Shown piece after piece: positions 43,604 through 55,820 of a stretch of DNA of 64,000 nucleotides. The stretch's first letter is position 1. Every line of letters starts with the position of its first letter. Below the pieces are notes generated by a model that was not told the origin of the DNA, made no database searches, and was given only the letters and a program-made list of their open reading frames with translations. The stretch comes from Helicoverpa zea (taxonomy: Eukaryota > Arthropoda > Insecta > Lepidoptera > Noctuidae): contig NC_061482.1 in NCBI RefSeq assembly GCF_022581195.2, forward strand, positions 8,804,001 through 8,868,000, in the 5' to 3' direction. The translations under genes and the position numbers were made by a program.

Positions 43604-44607
43604 TAAAAATATTTTCACATCAAACCCGACGCGACTGCAGAAAATACTTAAAAGCTCGGCAGGTCTCAATATCTCTTAAGATTAGCAAAAATATTTGTAA
43701 TTTTTGGTGTTCCTGTTCGGCATACGCTAGATCGATGTCCCTATGGGTACAATATTAAACTAGAGTAGTATTCTGTTATGAAATTCCTTGACAACGATAT
43801 TTTCGCTGTGACTTCCAAAAATTGCGTTACTAAGGACTTCTTATTCTACCTTTATTGAAGTCTTGTTTTTAAAAATATCAAAACATCCCAAATTTATACT
43901 AACAGCCTTATAGATGTACCATCGATAAAGTTGGTATAACTATTTATTATTATAGATGTAATTTTATTCCATTTCCAATTTATCAATAAAAGATGTTAAA
44001 GTCCACAAGAAAAATAAAAAATATTATTCACCTGGCGCGATCTAGGCTGGAATGTCTTCTTATCAAAGTTAAAGTGTTAATGACAAGTTTGCGAAGCCAC
44101 CATTTGCTGACATGCGAATTTGACGCTTATTCAAACAAGTGATTTCAAGTTTCTCGCAATGAAAGCCGAAACACTTAATTGCACTGAAGGCGCTGTCGTC
44201 GTGGACTGAGGCGCACTCAAATTATTTGAGTCGAGGTAGTTAGTAGCTCTTGAGGTGAAGAAGTTCATTAGATATTCAGAGTCCCATTATTTGTGTGCCA
44301 CCGACTGCCTCCGCAAGGAAAAGTTACATTTTAAGATTGATTTCAGCGACAATCTTCCAACTTCAATAGTGTTTGAATAAAATATTGCAGTGAATAGATG
44401 AATGAGGTCTCCGAGGAATCTCTCGAAATTGGATCTGTCAAATGTTTGTTGTAATAGATTATCGAATGTAATAAAAAGATCGGTTGAACTACGGAATGTC
44501 TAGTACCAACATATGCGATACGGTGCACTTGAGATTCAATAGGTAATTCAAATTAATTTATATAGGTTTGGCGTATTCGGTCACAATTATAACAGAATTG
44601 TTGCTCA
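43604..44607. other. non-coding, no recognised feature
   Basis: Nothing supported. Confidence 0.4.
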
Positions 44608-44611
44608 GTTT

Positions 44612-45676
44612 CGATACCTCCCACGTACGCTGTTGTAACCCACAATATGCATGTTTTACGTTTTTTAAACCAAACCGCCTATTTTTGCCTACTATATGTG
44701 TTAAGAGTACCAGTCGTATTAAGTTGTATCATTACAACGGCGGCGTGTAACATTGTATCTACCTCCGCAACGCTACACGCGGGCGAGGGCGCGGGGTGCG
44801 TTGCGCGCTCGCGCCGCGTATTTATGACAAGCGACAGTTCACGCCGGACTTCATAAAGCGTGGAGGGCGCGCGCCTATGATTCGATTTTTACGTAATTAA
44901 TAATTTATACCGATATTTTAGAATTATGTAGTTTTATAACGACAACAACCTAAACTGTTTTAAAGATTACTTACAACAACTTACGTTGCTTAGAAGATAC
45001 CAAATCAGCGTTGTATAATCACATACAACACTTTACGTTGTTGAATAATAACAAATTACATGTGAAGTAATACATCCAACAGTTTACGTCTGAATTACAT
45101 GCACAAATAATTATTGGATGTTGACATACCTAGTATATTTTACGTTGCGAAGATATTTATTTTTTTAATGACATCCAACAATATAGGTAAAGGGCTATTG
45201 AAGGACACCGTGGATTTTAGTCAGTACAAGTCTGACAGTCCCTCCCGCTCTGCTCTGGATGCTTTTGATGATTTTACCACGCTCTAAAAAGTTCTGATGA
45301 TCATGGGCCGAATTTAGTTCAGTAATCAATAGATAATTATGAAATTGATACCATTACATTTCATTACAGATTCTCCGTTGCCAGTTACTTTTAATGAATC
45401 TGAGATGAATGAATTAGCTAATATAATATCAGATGTTGACATTTTTGAAAATCTGGAGATAACAAATTCTTCTGCCAGTTGTGGTAGCAACGCGTTCCGA
45501 TAGTGAAACACAAAAAAATCGTAGGCAAACATTGAAAGCACTTTAAAATATATGTGTATGCAAAATTTGAAAAGAATATATTGAAGCAAGACTATTTGAC
45601 GCGAGTGTTCCTCTTTAAAACTCCGTAGTGTAAAATTACAATTTTGAAGATACAACAACTTACATGGGAGGTATCG
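44612..45676. mobile_element. 1.07-kb TIR element of unassigned superfamily with repeated subterminal motifs
   Basis: The ends are inverted: CGATACCTCCCACGTACG on the left and CGATACCTCCCATGTAAG read inwards from the right, with GTTT outside both ends (44608-44611, 45677-45680). A motif near TACAACAnnTTACGT is present in both TIRs and again at 44972-44988, 45024-45040 and, diverged, 45074-45087. The interior has a GC-rich block (44735-44870) and short frames: 45168-45287 (39 aa, SQYKSDSPSRSALDAFDDFT) and 45371-45500 (SPLPVTFNESEMNELANII), the latter after a good splice acceptor ('tttcattacag'). No transposase core was recognised. Confidence 0.65.
45168..45287 (+). CDS. short hypothetical frame in the TIR element
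   Basis: A 39-residue frame starting MTSNNIGKGLL and ending DAFDDFTTL. It is acidic and serine-rich and lies in an element whose TIRs are intact. It matches no family I know. It could be a first exon, since a second acidic stretch follows an AG acceptor at about 45370. Confidence 0.3.
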   Translation: MTSNNIGKGLLKDTVDFSQYKSDSPSRSALDAFDDFTTL

Positions 45677-45680
45677 GTTT

Positions 45681-46001
45681 AAATGAGTTATGTGATAATT
45701 AAATAAAAATACTTTGAATACTAAATAGACTCATTAATAATATTCCGCATAAACAATTTTGTCAAAATTCTACCTGAGTTGATTGTTTTTAAACGGATGG
45801 TAAAATAATATCACACTGTGTAAAGCCCGTGAAACTGTTTAAGCTATCGGATCTTGCTTATTTTCCTACTTAATTAGGGTGATAACAATACCCAGCATAC
45901 GGAGTACTTAAGAAAACTTTAAAATTCTAAATAAACAAATAAAGTGTTTCAAAAGTGTAGACTGCACATGCGAACGATATATCATTGAGATGCAGTAGAT
46001 G
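45681..46001. other. non-coding, no recognised feature
   Basis: Nothing supported. Confidence 0.4.
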
Positions 46002-46019
46002 TAAATGGGTACTTAAATA

Positions 46020-46401
46020 TCATCCTCCGAGCCTTTTTCCCAATCATGTTGGGGTCGGCTTCCAGTCTAACCGGATTCAGCTGAGTACCAGTGCTTTACA
46101 AGAAGCGACTGCCTATCTGACCTCCTCAACCCAGTTACCCGGGCAACCCGATACCCCTTGGTTAGACCGGTGTCAGACTTACTGGCTTCTGACTACCCGT
46201 AACGACTGCCAAGGATGTTCAATGACAGCCGGGACCTACAGTTTAACGTGCCATCCGAAACACAGCCAATGGTGTCTAAGATATACTTAGAAAGTACATA
46301 CAGACTTAGAAAAGTTGCATTGGTACTTGCCTGACCTGGGATCGAACCCGCGCCCTCATACTTGAGAGATTGGTCCTTTACCCACTAGGCCACCACGACT
46401 A
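46020..46401 (-). mobile_element. tRNA-derived SINE (type I tail), full length
   Basis: On the minus strand the unit starts 'gtcgtggtggcctagtggg', has B box 'ggttcgatccc', the shared 'aagtaccaatgcaac' segment and the tail ending 'aaaaaggctcggaggatg'. The direct repeat TAAATGGGTACTTAAATA flanks it (46002-46019 and 46402-46419). It is the uninterrupted reference for the copy at 14978-15577. Confidence 0.93.
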
Positions 46402-46419
46402 TAAATGGGTACTTAAATA

Positions 46420-47086
46420 AACGTTGATAATATTGGCAACCGAATCAATCAAATAGGTAATTGACCAGTAGCAGATCTACTACTACTAAATTCCTCAAAC
46501 TATACGAGGGACCAAAATTGAAGGCTGCATTCTTGAATCTGTATCTTTTGTGCTGGCAAACAGCGTCAAATTGAAAATACTTATTCAAAGTCAAATAATT
46601 TATTGCTATTAAACCTTTTGGCACAATTATTATTTCACAGAAGATAGATCTACCTATTTTTATCTAGCCCGTGCTCTATAACAAAAAACTGAAAACTTTT
46701 TCAAATATTTTTTTTCCGAGCTCGAAGTAATAAAATAAAGCTTTTAAATACTAAATTAATAACTTAATTTTTAGTGACGCTCAACAAAAACGTTTTAGTA
46801 TACCTCCAAGTCTGCACATTTAGTTCACAATAAACGGGCGCCCGACTAGCAGAACTGAAACATCCCGGCAACCGGTGAGCGCCATACACTCACTGAATTT
46901 ATGTCCACACAAATTGCTTAATTGAGGAAAAGGCCTTTGTTTGTTCTCCTTTTTGCGCACGAAGGGTCAATGGGCTGAAATAACTACTGCTACTCTTGTT
47001 ACTGCACGTGGCTCGCTACAAACATGTCAGATTTATAATTAGGCCCAAGTTAGGCGAAAAAATGTTAGGCTAATGATGTAAAAAAT
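46420..47086. other. non-coding, no recognised feature
   Basis: Nothing supported. Confidence 0.4.
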
Positions 47087-47419
47087 GCAAGACTTACGAC
47101 ACATGAAAACGTTTCGACTGTCAAATTGAACGTCATTTTAAGTAGCTGGTGTATATGTGGTGGCCTTATCGTAGACTTGACCACTTCATGAAATGACTCG
47201 ACCATTTCATGAAATGGTCCCGTTTCATGAAATGTTTCACTGTCTATTGGCCACATCATGATGTGGCTTGGGAAAATCAATGATGAGAAATCGTTTCTCG
47301 ATATGTGCAACTGAAAGCTCGGCTTCTTCATGAAATGATCAAAATTAATTGATCACATCGTAAAATAGTTATGTAAATTGCCCCTAGGGGCGCTGCCAGC
47401 GCTTTATTTACGTTTGAAG

Positions 47420-47518
47420 ATGGCGGCCGTTGACTGCAATGAAAATTCTCGCAGCGAAAAATTGAATAATTCTTTTGAGGAAGAAATTGACAAAAGAGTG
47501 TACTTACGACGAAAATAA
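47420..47518 (+). CDS. possible first exon of the KRBA2/Ginger-like element
   Basis: A 32-residue frame, MAAVDCNENSRSEKLNNSFE then EEIDKRVYLRRK, preceded by 'gtttgaag' and in the same direction as the integrase remnant 85 bases downstream. It is too short to assign alone. Confidence 0.35.
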   Translation: MAAVDCNENSRSEKLNNSFEEEIDKRVYLRRK

Positions 47519-47602
47519 TAATAATATAAAATAATTCTACGTTGGTGAATTATAACAACTTTTTAAAATTATAAGGTTATAAAACAAATCAAGAACAGTA
47601 GG

Positions 47603-47854
47603 GTGACCACGCCAAAGAAGTCCATGGACTATTACTGGCTGTCAAAATATGACGTTATGGAAACTGCAGATGAGGAATATCTTATATTTAAGAAAAAATG
47701 CGTCGACGATCCTACTATCCGTATAATTCCGATGAAGAAATATTTTGAAATATTAAAAAAAGTTCATAAAACTGTTGGACATGGTGGACGACTAAAAATG
47801 ATTCAATACATTAAAAATAGGTTTATATCCCAAAGAAACCCATTGCGCTATTAA
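47603..47854 (+). pseudogene. N-terminal integrase remnant (KRBA2/Ginger-like)
   Basis: The 83-codon frame begins at GTG after 'gaacagtag', which may be a splice acceptor rather than a start. It reads DYYWLSKYDVMETADEEYLI, then IPMKKYFEILKKVHKTVGHGGRLKMIQYIKNRF. The block 'VH.x.GHGGR.KM...' is the first half (His-x4-His) of the HHCC zinc-binding domain that precedes the DDE integrase core in KRBA2-like and related transposon proteins. The Cys pair and the DDE core are lost: the frame stops after ISQRNPLRY. A functional protein is not expected. Confidence 0.65.
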
Positions 47855-47929
47855 TTGACTATTAATGTGTTATTATAATAATATATATGACAGGAACATA
47901 CTTTGTTGTTTAATTTGCTTACTCCAGAC

Positions 47930-48478
47930 CCCATGGAATTATTTACCAGCGATGTAACCCTTATAACCTCTTGCGAGTAGTAGCGAGTGTAACATCCACC
48001 AGATACAAGAACCCACCGTTCTCAGAACGCACCCCAAACGAGCCAGCTGAGCGCAGACCTAGGTAAGGTGGGGAAACTCATCTACCCCGGTAGTCTGCAA
48101 CATAGTATGCAACAATAATTTTCTCTTAGCCAATTATCGGCTACGGCGGCTGTTCTCATGTAAGGAGATTAGCCAACTGCGCAGGACATATTATAGTGCA
48201 CAAGAGTTTGCGAGTTGACACACAGACACAGGTGCACTCACTATTCCTTCACTTACCATAGACTGATGGGACAACAATCCAACACGACCGCAGAGAGATC
48301 AGGTGCAGGACCGACATTCACGTGCTCTCCGATGCACAAATACCAACTTCCATGCTGCGGGCTGTTTCGTGAAAGTCTCTAAAACCCACAAAGCGGCTCG
48401 ACCCGGGAATCAAACCCGAGACCTCGTGCTCGACAGCTGCGCTTGCGACAGCTAGACCAACGAGGCAGTGAACCTACA
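47930..48478 (-). mobile_element. tRNA-derived SINE of a third type
   Basis: The tRNA-like head is at about 48375-48478. Read on the minus strand it starts 'actgcctcgttggtctagc', followed by 'gggtttgattcccgggtcg'. The body runs left to about 47930. Unlike the other SINEs no clear target duplication was found, so the left end is approximate. Confidence 0.65.
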
Positions 48479-49118
48479 GGTTACGTCATTTTAGATTACG
48501 TGTTCTATTTTAAGATTCCTAAAATGTTACTAAAGTTCCTATTTTATTCAAATTGTTATGTATGTCGGACTTAAAGGACAATGAACAAGTTCTTACTCTT
48601 AATATTTGCAATTGAAGTTATGAAAAAAAACTAAGTTTTTTTGCCTCCTGACAATTTTGAGCTGTGAAAAATTTCACAACTACCAGATTTTATGAAATTA
48701 AACTCCAATGGGTCGACCCAAAATATTGTGGATTTATATTAAATATTTTATGGATACCATATTATACCATACGGCCAGACGTGGATGACAAAATCGAGAA
48801 ATGTTGACGATTTAACGATCTGGTCAAATTAACATGAACACTTCATGAAACGCAACCATTTCATGAAATGCTCAAGCTTTTCATGAAGTGGCCAAATCTA
48901 CGATATGGCTACGACATATATAATATGATGTAGCATGAATAAATTCACGTTCCCCAGAGCGATTGCCCCGGGGTAATACAGAAATAACCAATGTTAAGAA
49001 TTTGAATAACCCCGTATTCAAATTCTTAACATTTTGTTCAACACATGTTGGCTTGATGCCAGTAAATGAACCCACTCGGTTATCTAGCCTGTGAGTGTGA
49101 GTTATGTCGTAAGTGCAA

Positions 49119-51569
49119 CCTCGTCATCTACAAAATTTCAGAAATGTATATGTATATGATAAGGTATTTTTTAAAAGGCCACCGGAAGATTTAAATCATC
49201 AAAAGCATAAGAAAAATTGTGACACATTCAATAAGTAGCCATCAAGTATCCGATGCGTAGTCTCCTACTGAGGGAATATATTCCTATTATGTCATGTTAT
49301 GTGTACATATTTTGTTGGAGATCCTAAATAAAATAAAATACCAACCTAGAAAATAAACGAGTCAGTTCTAAAGCTCACATATCGATTTTCCACTCAGAAA
49401 TGCTCTGTGTCAAATTATTTCGTATTTTTAATCGAATCAAGTAGAAGAAGTATGAGATTTGCCATTATAATACATTCATGTCACGACAATTTCTTTTAAA
49501 CTCATTGTAGTATTTCACTGTGGAAAGCTCAGTGTGCAATCATTCTGTTACGACGAGTGCCATCGTAAAGAGACTAGTTGGAAACTTTACAGCTCTGCTA
49601 CGTTACCCCAACAGTTAGAATTGTTAACGGGAAAAATACCATAGATACATATAAAGCCATAATAAAATGAGATAGTACTTATGAAAACGGTTTTCAAAGT
49701 TACTTTACAATTCTATTCATATTGCAAGTGGTTCACTTGAAGTTAATATAGGAAAAATATATTAAAGAGACACAGATATCTGAAAATTGCAGGTTTTTAT
49801 GTCGGGATATAGATATTCAGTTAAATATATTTTTGTGTAAGATGCGTACGTTTATTTGATCATCGCACATACTTCCTCGTCATAGCTATCATTTTAACAG
49901 AGTGAGAAACCTAATAGGTAGTAAAGCATTAGTTGAATATAATATTTTTATTAGAGACAAGCCGATTCCTTCCGAGGGAAGTGACACTGAAAAATAATGT
50001 AGCTTTCTACTGATAAAATAATTCACGAAATCCGTTCAGCAGATTAAAAGATGTAACAAACCACAAACTGACAAAGTTCACTCTCTTTACAATATTATAG
50101 TATAGTACAGATACATCATTTCAACTAGCTTCCAAGTTGTCGCCACCTACCAAATAACCTGTGAAAAATATCTGTTATATCTATAAATATCCGATGTGTA
50201 ATTCGATAGGTATTTTTATTAACATTTCCTATCAGGTAAACAAAATCAAAATTTCATTCCGCCTAAAGGTCCTCTTGATTGAATAAATATTATTTTATTA
50301 ATAATAAAAACAATCAGCATCAAATATAAAGGTTTTACTTTTCAATAAGACAATACAAAAGCCAATAAAATTGGTCAGCGCCATTCTCCAACACAGTGAC
50401 ACAAATTACTGCCTTTCCAATTGGGTTTCTATTTCAGATTTCATTATCTCTCAGTTATTGCAAAAATCTCAAATCCCATATCGATAGTTTATTAAACTCT
50501 TTTTACAGTTTTTAGTTACTACTTTCTGTTTAATTTATATTCCAACATCATCGAAATATTTATGCATAACTGTGAAAACACATTTCGCAATACACAAAGC
50601 CTTAATAAAAACAGTTTTTATCCTAAACGTATGGCAAAAATTGTGGCAAAAGGAACTTTACGAGAAAAAAAAAAACGATTGCACCAACCGGGCTTAATTC
50701 TGGTCTTTTTAAATCCGTGACTCCGTGAAGTAAATATTAAATCACCTAGGATTTTTGGATAAGTTACGGACTCGGACGGAACCAATTGTAATCTTGGGTA
50801 TAGATTTTATTCAAGTATGAGCCTACCGAAAGAAGATATGGGAAAGTGTTGTGAGATTTAAGCTCACTTGGTTATAAAGTCAGTCGTTATTACGTCGGAG
50901 GGGTGAAGTTAGAAAAGGGGAGGCACGGGCGCGATATGTAGTCCCGAGGGCCGACAGCAATAACTTTTCTAGAAAGCTGAAAATTCGCCGTGATGTACTG
51001 CCAAGGTAAAGTTTTATGTAGCTGGATACTGATATAGGTAAATGATTTCTGTTGGAAAGGTTTCTTATTCTTCTAGAGGGAACCACTCTCCGCTCTTGTA
51101 ATTAATATACATACTTACATAGACACATACATTAAAAGCAAACCCGGCGGTTCTTAAGGTTTTTTTTTCACTGTTAATCAAACCGACAATAGGTAGAGCA
51201 CAGTCGGTCGCGAAGCAGACGCTGGCAGCGCGCTCATTCTAGGCTTGTACAACGTCCACACTACGCGGATTTGTGCTAGGTTTGTACTCCGCTCGTAATC
51301 TACAACTCCAGTGTCCACCTTCACATTTAAAATTTTCATATTGACGTAAACCCTAAACCCATGGGATTTATATTTCTCTGTGGTCATCAAGTCATTTGGG
51401 TTTGTAAACAAATGCACCAGTTCTTTTCTTGTATACGTAAGTATGACTTATTCCAGATTATTCCGATTTATTTATCTACTAAGACTATCTCAGTAGGTAA
51501 AAAATTTTTTTGTAGTTTTCTTCTTTTTCTAAAAAAAAGCCATTTAATAACATATGTTTTATTCTGCAG
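49119..51569. other. non-coding, no recognised feature
   Basis: Mostly AT-rich single-copy-looking DNA. No supported gene or repeat. Confidence 0.4.
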
Positions 51570-51726
51570 AAGATTCCTGACACTACAAGTAGGTGTGCAC
51601 TTTGTGAGCAGCCGGCTGAATTTAAGCGGGAGCATCCAAAAATGAAGTCCATGGTGTCTGCTAGCAGATGCCTTTCAATGATCAAAACGATGCGGGCAAG
51701 CTCAGACCCATTCCTTTGCAGTTTAG
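51570..51726 (+). other. candidate exon, unassigned
   Basis: After 'ttttattctgcag' (a good acceptor) the sequence is open in one frame: KIPDTTSRCALCEQPAEFKR then EHPKMKSMVSASRCLSMI, until 'ttag/gtatgc', a plausible donor. It contains a CALC pair. I do not recognise a family, and neighbouring exons were not found, so this is a prediction only. Confidence 0.25.
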
Positions 51727-52786
51727 GTATGCCAAGATGATGTGAAAAGGTTCCGGGTTATTGCAAATTACCACGGGGCCTGATAAGACTTAGCACCGTA
51801 TTCTCAGGTTGAGCTAAGGCAATTCCCGACGACGCAAAGCCATGTGGGTTGAAGCACTTATCGTTAAATATATTGTTTTCTTTCTAAATAATTATTTTCA
51901 TTGGAACTCATTTTTAATTGTGCATTATCTCGTAACTTCGCTCCGCACAATTTACCGTAGTACTTTATTATCGTAAACATATTTTTCGATAAGTATATTT
52001 AAGCTCCTTTACGCTGCTGCAATTTATCACTATTCAGTTCCGGAACACCTACCTAAGTTACCGACTTAAAGCTGCCCTGATAGCAACATTGACATAAATA
52101 ATAAACCATGGTAATTTGTTATTTAAGCATATTTTATAACATTTAGCAAACTGTTATAAAATATGATGCGTGATATGTTTTAATTTTTGCTAACACAACA
52201 GTATGTAATTGAATGGAACTGATGTTATTTCAAGTTAATAATACTAAAGTTTAACATTTCATCAGGTTGCCAATTATTTTTCTAGTTACTCAATGCACCA
52301 TTAAAATTAAAAAACGTATTTTTACAACATTCGCAAACATAACACACTACCCAAAAATTTAAATTAAATTTAAGTTAATATACAACAGTTCATACTCACG
52401 ACAATGGTTTGGTATAATGGAACCGGGAAGTAGATAATGGAACATTTCAGTTGGATAATGTTATCACATTGAACGGGAATGATCTGAAACATTGATTGGA
52501 CTGATACGGCTAATAATATTATGTAAGCTATCGTATTGGCAATATCATATCATCGCAGATTTAGATCAATTAGGAAGGCGCACAGTGATGTTGACCTAAC
52601 AATGTCAACTCAAACTGAGATACAGACATTTAGGTACAAAAAACTAAGTTAATTGAGGCCTTTTTTGGCTGAGATATAAAAAAATACTTGCAGCATTACT
52701 ATCTGTTGAACACTTGTCTCAAAACAGTGAGGCTGCAAAACGGACATTATTTCAACAGATTATGACGTTGAAATAAGGTCCGGTCC
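51727..52786. other. non-coding, no recognised feature
   Basis: Nothing supported. Confidence 0.4.
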
Positions 52787-53090
52787 AAACTAACATTATA
52801 AATGCGAAAGTAACTCTATTTGTCTGCCTTTCTGTCTGTCTGACTATCTTTCTGTCTGCCTTTTCGCCTAAACTACTGAACCGATTTGTGTGAAATTTGG
52901 TTCAGACATAGTTTCATAGTTCAAGGACATAGGATAGTTCTTATTAAAAAATAAAAATAAAACTTATTCCGGACATACAGCGCTATCTATCGGTCAAAAG
53001 TCGGCTATCAATTCAGTACTATAAATGTAGAGCTGTTGTGTGTTGTCGGAAGTCACTATTACACGCGGACGAAGTCGCGAGCAAAAGCTG
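52787..53090 (-). repeat. lepidopteran repeat with '(gtct)n' and 'acgcggacgaagtcgcg' ends, minus strand
   Basis: 'cattataaatgcgaaagta' at the left and 'cacgcggacgaagtcgcgagc' at the right are typical ends. The middle has 'ctaaactactgaaccgattt'. Related to, but diverged from, the copies at 3423 and 60207. Confidence 0.6.
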
Positions 53091-55810
53091 GTCAAATAAA
53101 TATTTGGCGTCAAGAAACTCCTCACCTCTGCTAACCAAGGTTAAAAAAAGACATCATAACGTGTCCAGCGCATCGACTCGTACTCGTGGGCAGTCGGATA
53201 CCTGTATTATAATATGTACCTACTTTTTTGACTAATATTCAATTTAAGTAGGTAATTAGTGTTTTACTTAACACATTATTAACTTATTTTTGGGTCGATC
53301 AGTTCAGTTACAAACAGGTTAGAGAAGGTTGACTAGATCAGATAGTAACTAAGATATCTAGTGTTTTATATGGTTCCATTAACGGACTACTAGTCTTATT
53401 TCGACTGTTCGACTTTCTGGATTCTGATTTCTGATTGCCCGTTGATGTAAATAATAAAGACCGCCATGTTTGCTTCGCAGAGCGTATTCATTTCTTGGTT
53501 ATAAGACGTGTCAACTCAGTGAAACATTTGTAGGTAATTTGCAGCCTATGTTTAAGACGTGGAACAGTCTGTTTTCTTAAAATTCAACCGCAGAGACGGT
53601 TTTGTAAGTAGATTCATTACTTATTCAACGTCATGCGCGATGTCTGCAAGTTACGCTCGTCTGATGCCTCTCGCCACTTCATTATCACATTTAAACACCC
53701 AGATTTTAGCCGTATTATATATGTCTCTGCTCAAGTAAAGGATTTGAACAATTCAACAGCAGAATGCGCGGCCGCTGTATTAATTGCCTTTTCACATTGA
53801 GTGTTTGCACTCGACGCCGCCGCCGCCGCTGCCACAATTCTGAGTATGTCTGTACCAGGCAAAACTAACTACTTACTTGCTAAACAAAAATAACGAGTTC
53901 ATCTTTATTTTATCAAACGATATTATTTAGCATGGCTTTTTTGGCAGAAAAATCATCAAATGATTCCACTGTGGATGCAGCGGGACGGAGTGCCAGAATC
54001 TTAGGTTCTGACTAAAACCATGTCGCTGGAGCCCTTTATTGCCTTTGAACTTTCAGATTTCAAACTATTCTACTTAAAATCACACAAAACGATTCAAGGT
54101 AGTCGCGCGTGCGACCACCATACCAAAGGGGCAGGCAACAAATAACAAGGATTGCGATGAACTCAAATTGTTTTTTCTAGTACTTTAGAATTATTAAAAC
54201 TTCTCTTGTGTTTGTAATTTATTGAATCATATGTCGTGTCTTAGTAAAGACATATGAGTCATGTACAACAATTTCAGACTAAATATGTTCACTGGCATGT
54301 GTCGCCGATATTCAGTTTTGTACAGCAGGGTTCGCTTATAGACCAAATTCGTCGAGTATCGATTTACTCAGCTTAGTCTACGGGGAAACTTTATCAAGGT
54401 AACAATCGATTCATTTCAGTATTGTTCGATATCGATACGGAAGAAGGTACTCCTAACTACATGCCTTCCCCACTGTTACAGTGCTAATGCACCCTTGTGT
54501 GTCTTTAGCCTTTGCATAATGACATTATGTTAAAGACGTAAGGGATACGCGTAATATTATTACTTGACAACTTTGAGCTCACCGGGTTCTCCTAACGTGG
54601 CAACTCCGCGAGTAGGACTGCAATAAGTATTTGTAAGCATTCCTAAGTATTTATTTACGAACCAGAATGAAAATATGATATTCAACTTTATATTTATGTT
54701 AACGACATAATTGAATTTATATGAGAGTGTTGTTGAAAATTATAGTCAAGGAAATAGCTTGTTAAGCTGATTTTAACAGTAATGTAGTAGGTAAAGTGTA
54801 TATTATTACATGTAGTAGATTATAATACAACGTTATTTTTTGTTTGTGCGAAACCTGAATATAGTTTGTTCAGAATCAGTAACTGAATCGATTCCAATAG
54901 TTTTTACACCATGTTATATTTTTTCCCAAAATTATCTAAAAAACTTTGAATGTTGGACACTACAAATAGGTATTTATTCTCGCACAACGGCGGTCACGGC
55001 GAGTTCATAGCGGGCGCGAGCGCACAGTGCTATCGCGTTGCGCGGCATGTGTGCGTTTTGTGGTGATTATGTATTTTTACGGACAGTCCCGTAACTTAAC
55101 AAGCTTATAACTTTGTGATTTTTCATGATACGGTTTTGAAATTTCGTACATAGATTCTTTACATAAAAATACTAGATAGGTGTATCAGGTTTCACATAAA
55201 CAAAAAATAACGTTGTATAAATATATAAAACATTATAATCTTATGATTACCTATATGAACATTTGTTATGACTGTGAGTGAGTGGTATTACGACATAAGG
55301 AATATGAGATGAATTGGCAATTAGTTGGTCAAATAACTGATACAAGAAATAATGGTCAGTTTTACATAAAAACAATATTACTTACTTAGCTGTGTAGTTC
55401 GATACCGAATCTCATGTGCAGTTAATACACCGTTATTTCCCAGGGGCTGGCAGTAAGAGTTGACAAGGACCGGCTCTGAGTAGGTACAGCCTGTCAAGCG
55501 ACCCAGTGCCAGTGTAAACATGCAGCGAGCGACATTCTCAAAGGAGATCGATTTTGCTTGACTAAAGTCTCTCAGCTCCAACTATTATTTTACAAAAGTA
55601 AATACGTAATTAATAGACTTTCGAACTTCATTTCTGTAATAAAAGTTAGTAGTTAGTTTCCTTTTGGTTCTGGTAATTAGCGATGGTGTCATAATAATTA
55701 ATGAGCAACTTCAGTTTTAGTTACTAAACGAGCTGTGTGCATTAATGCTTATAATTTAATTCAGAATATTATCACTAAAAATATTTCACAATTCTTTTTT
55801 CAGAAATATG
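53091..55810. other. non-coding; short GCC run
   Basis: No gene recognised. A (CGC)n-like run of about 18 bases occurs at 53814-53832, and a GC-rich block at about 54985-55050. Confidence 0.4.
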
Positions 55811-55820
55811 AATTAGGTAA

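Larger units (their letters stand above)
47091..49114 (+). mobile_element. integrase-type (KRBA2/Ginger-like) DNA element, deletion derivative
   Basis: ACTTACGACA at 47092-47101 is matched in inverted form at 49105-49114, with GCAA outside both ends (47087-47090, 49115-49118). Subterminal regions (about 47163-47240 and 48838-48912) are inverted copies of each other. They are made of palindromic units such as CATTTCATGAAATG and a shared 'TATCGTAGA(C/T)TTG(A/G)CCAC'. Two coding remnants (47420-47518, 47603-47854) lie inside, the second with the start of an integrase zinc-binding domain. A SINE (about 47930-48478) is inserted between coding part and right end. A 4-bp target fits Ginger elements. 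Confidence 0.65.

Noticed and set aside
47160..47340. CRISPR-like array of 'ttcatgaaat' repeats
   Set aside because: Units are short palindromes with irregular spacing and an inverted counterpart at 48838-48912; they belong to the subterminal region of a DNA element in a eukaryotic genome.
48375..48478. Possible tRNA gene on the minus strand
   Set aside because: tRNA-like head continues into a long SINE body on the left; treated as a SINE.
48881..49075. 64-codon minus-strand frame near the right end of the KRBA2/Ginger-like element
   Set aside because: Overlaps the palindromic subterminal repeats and has no resemblance to a transposase.
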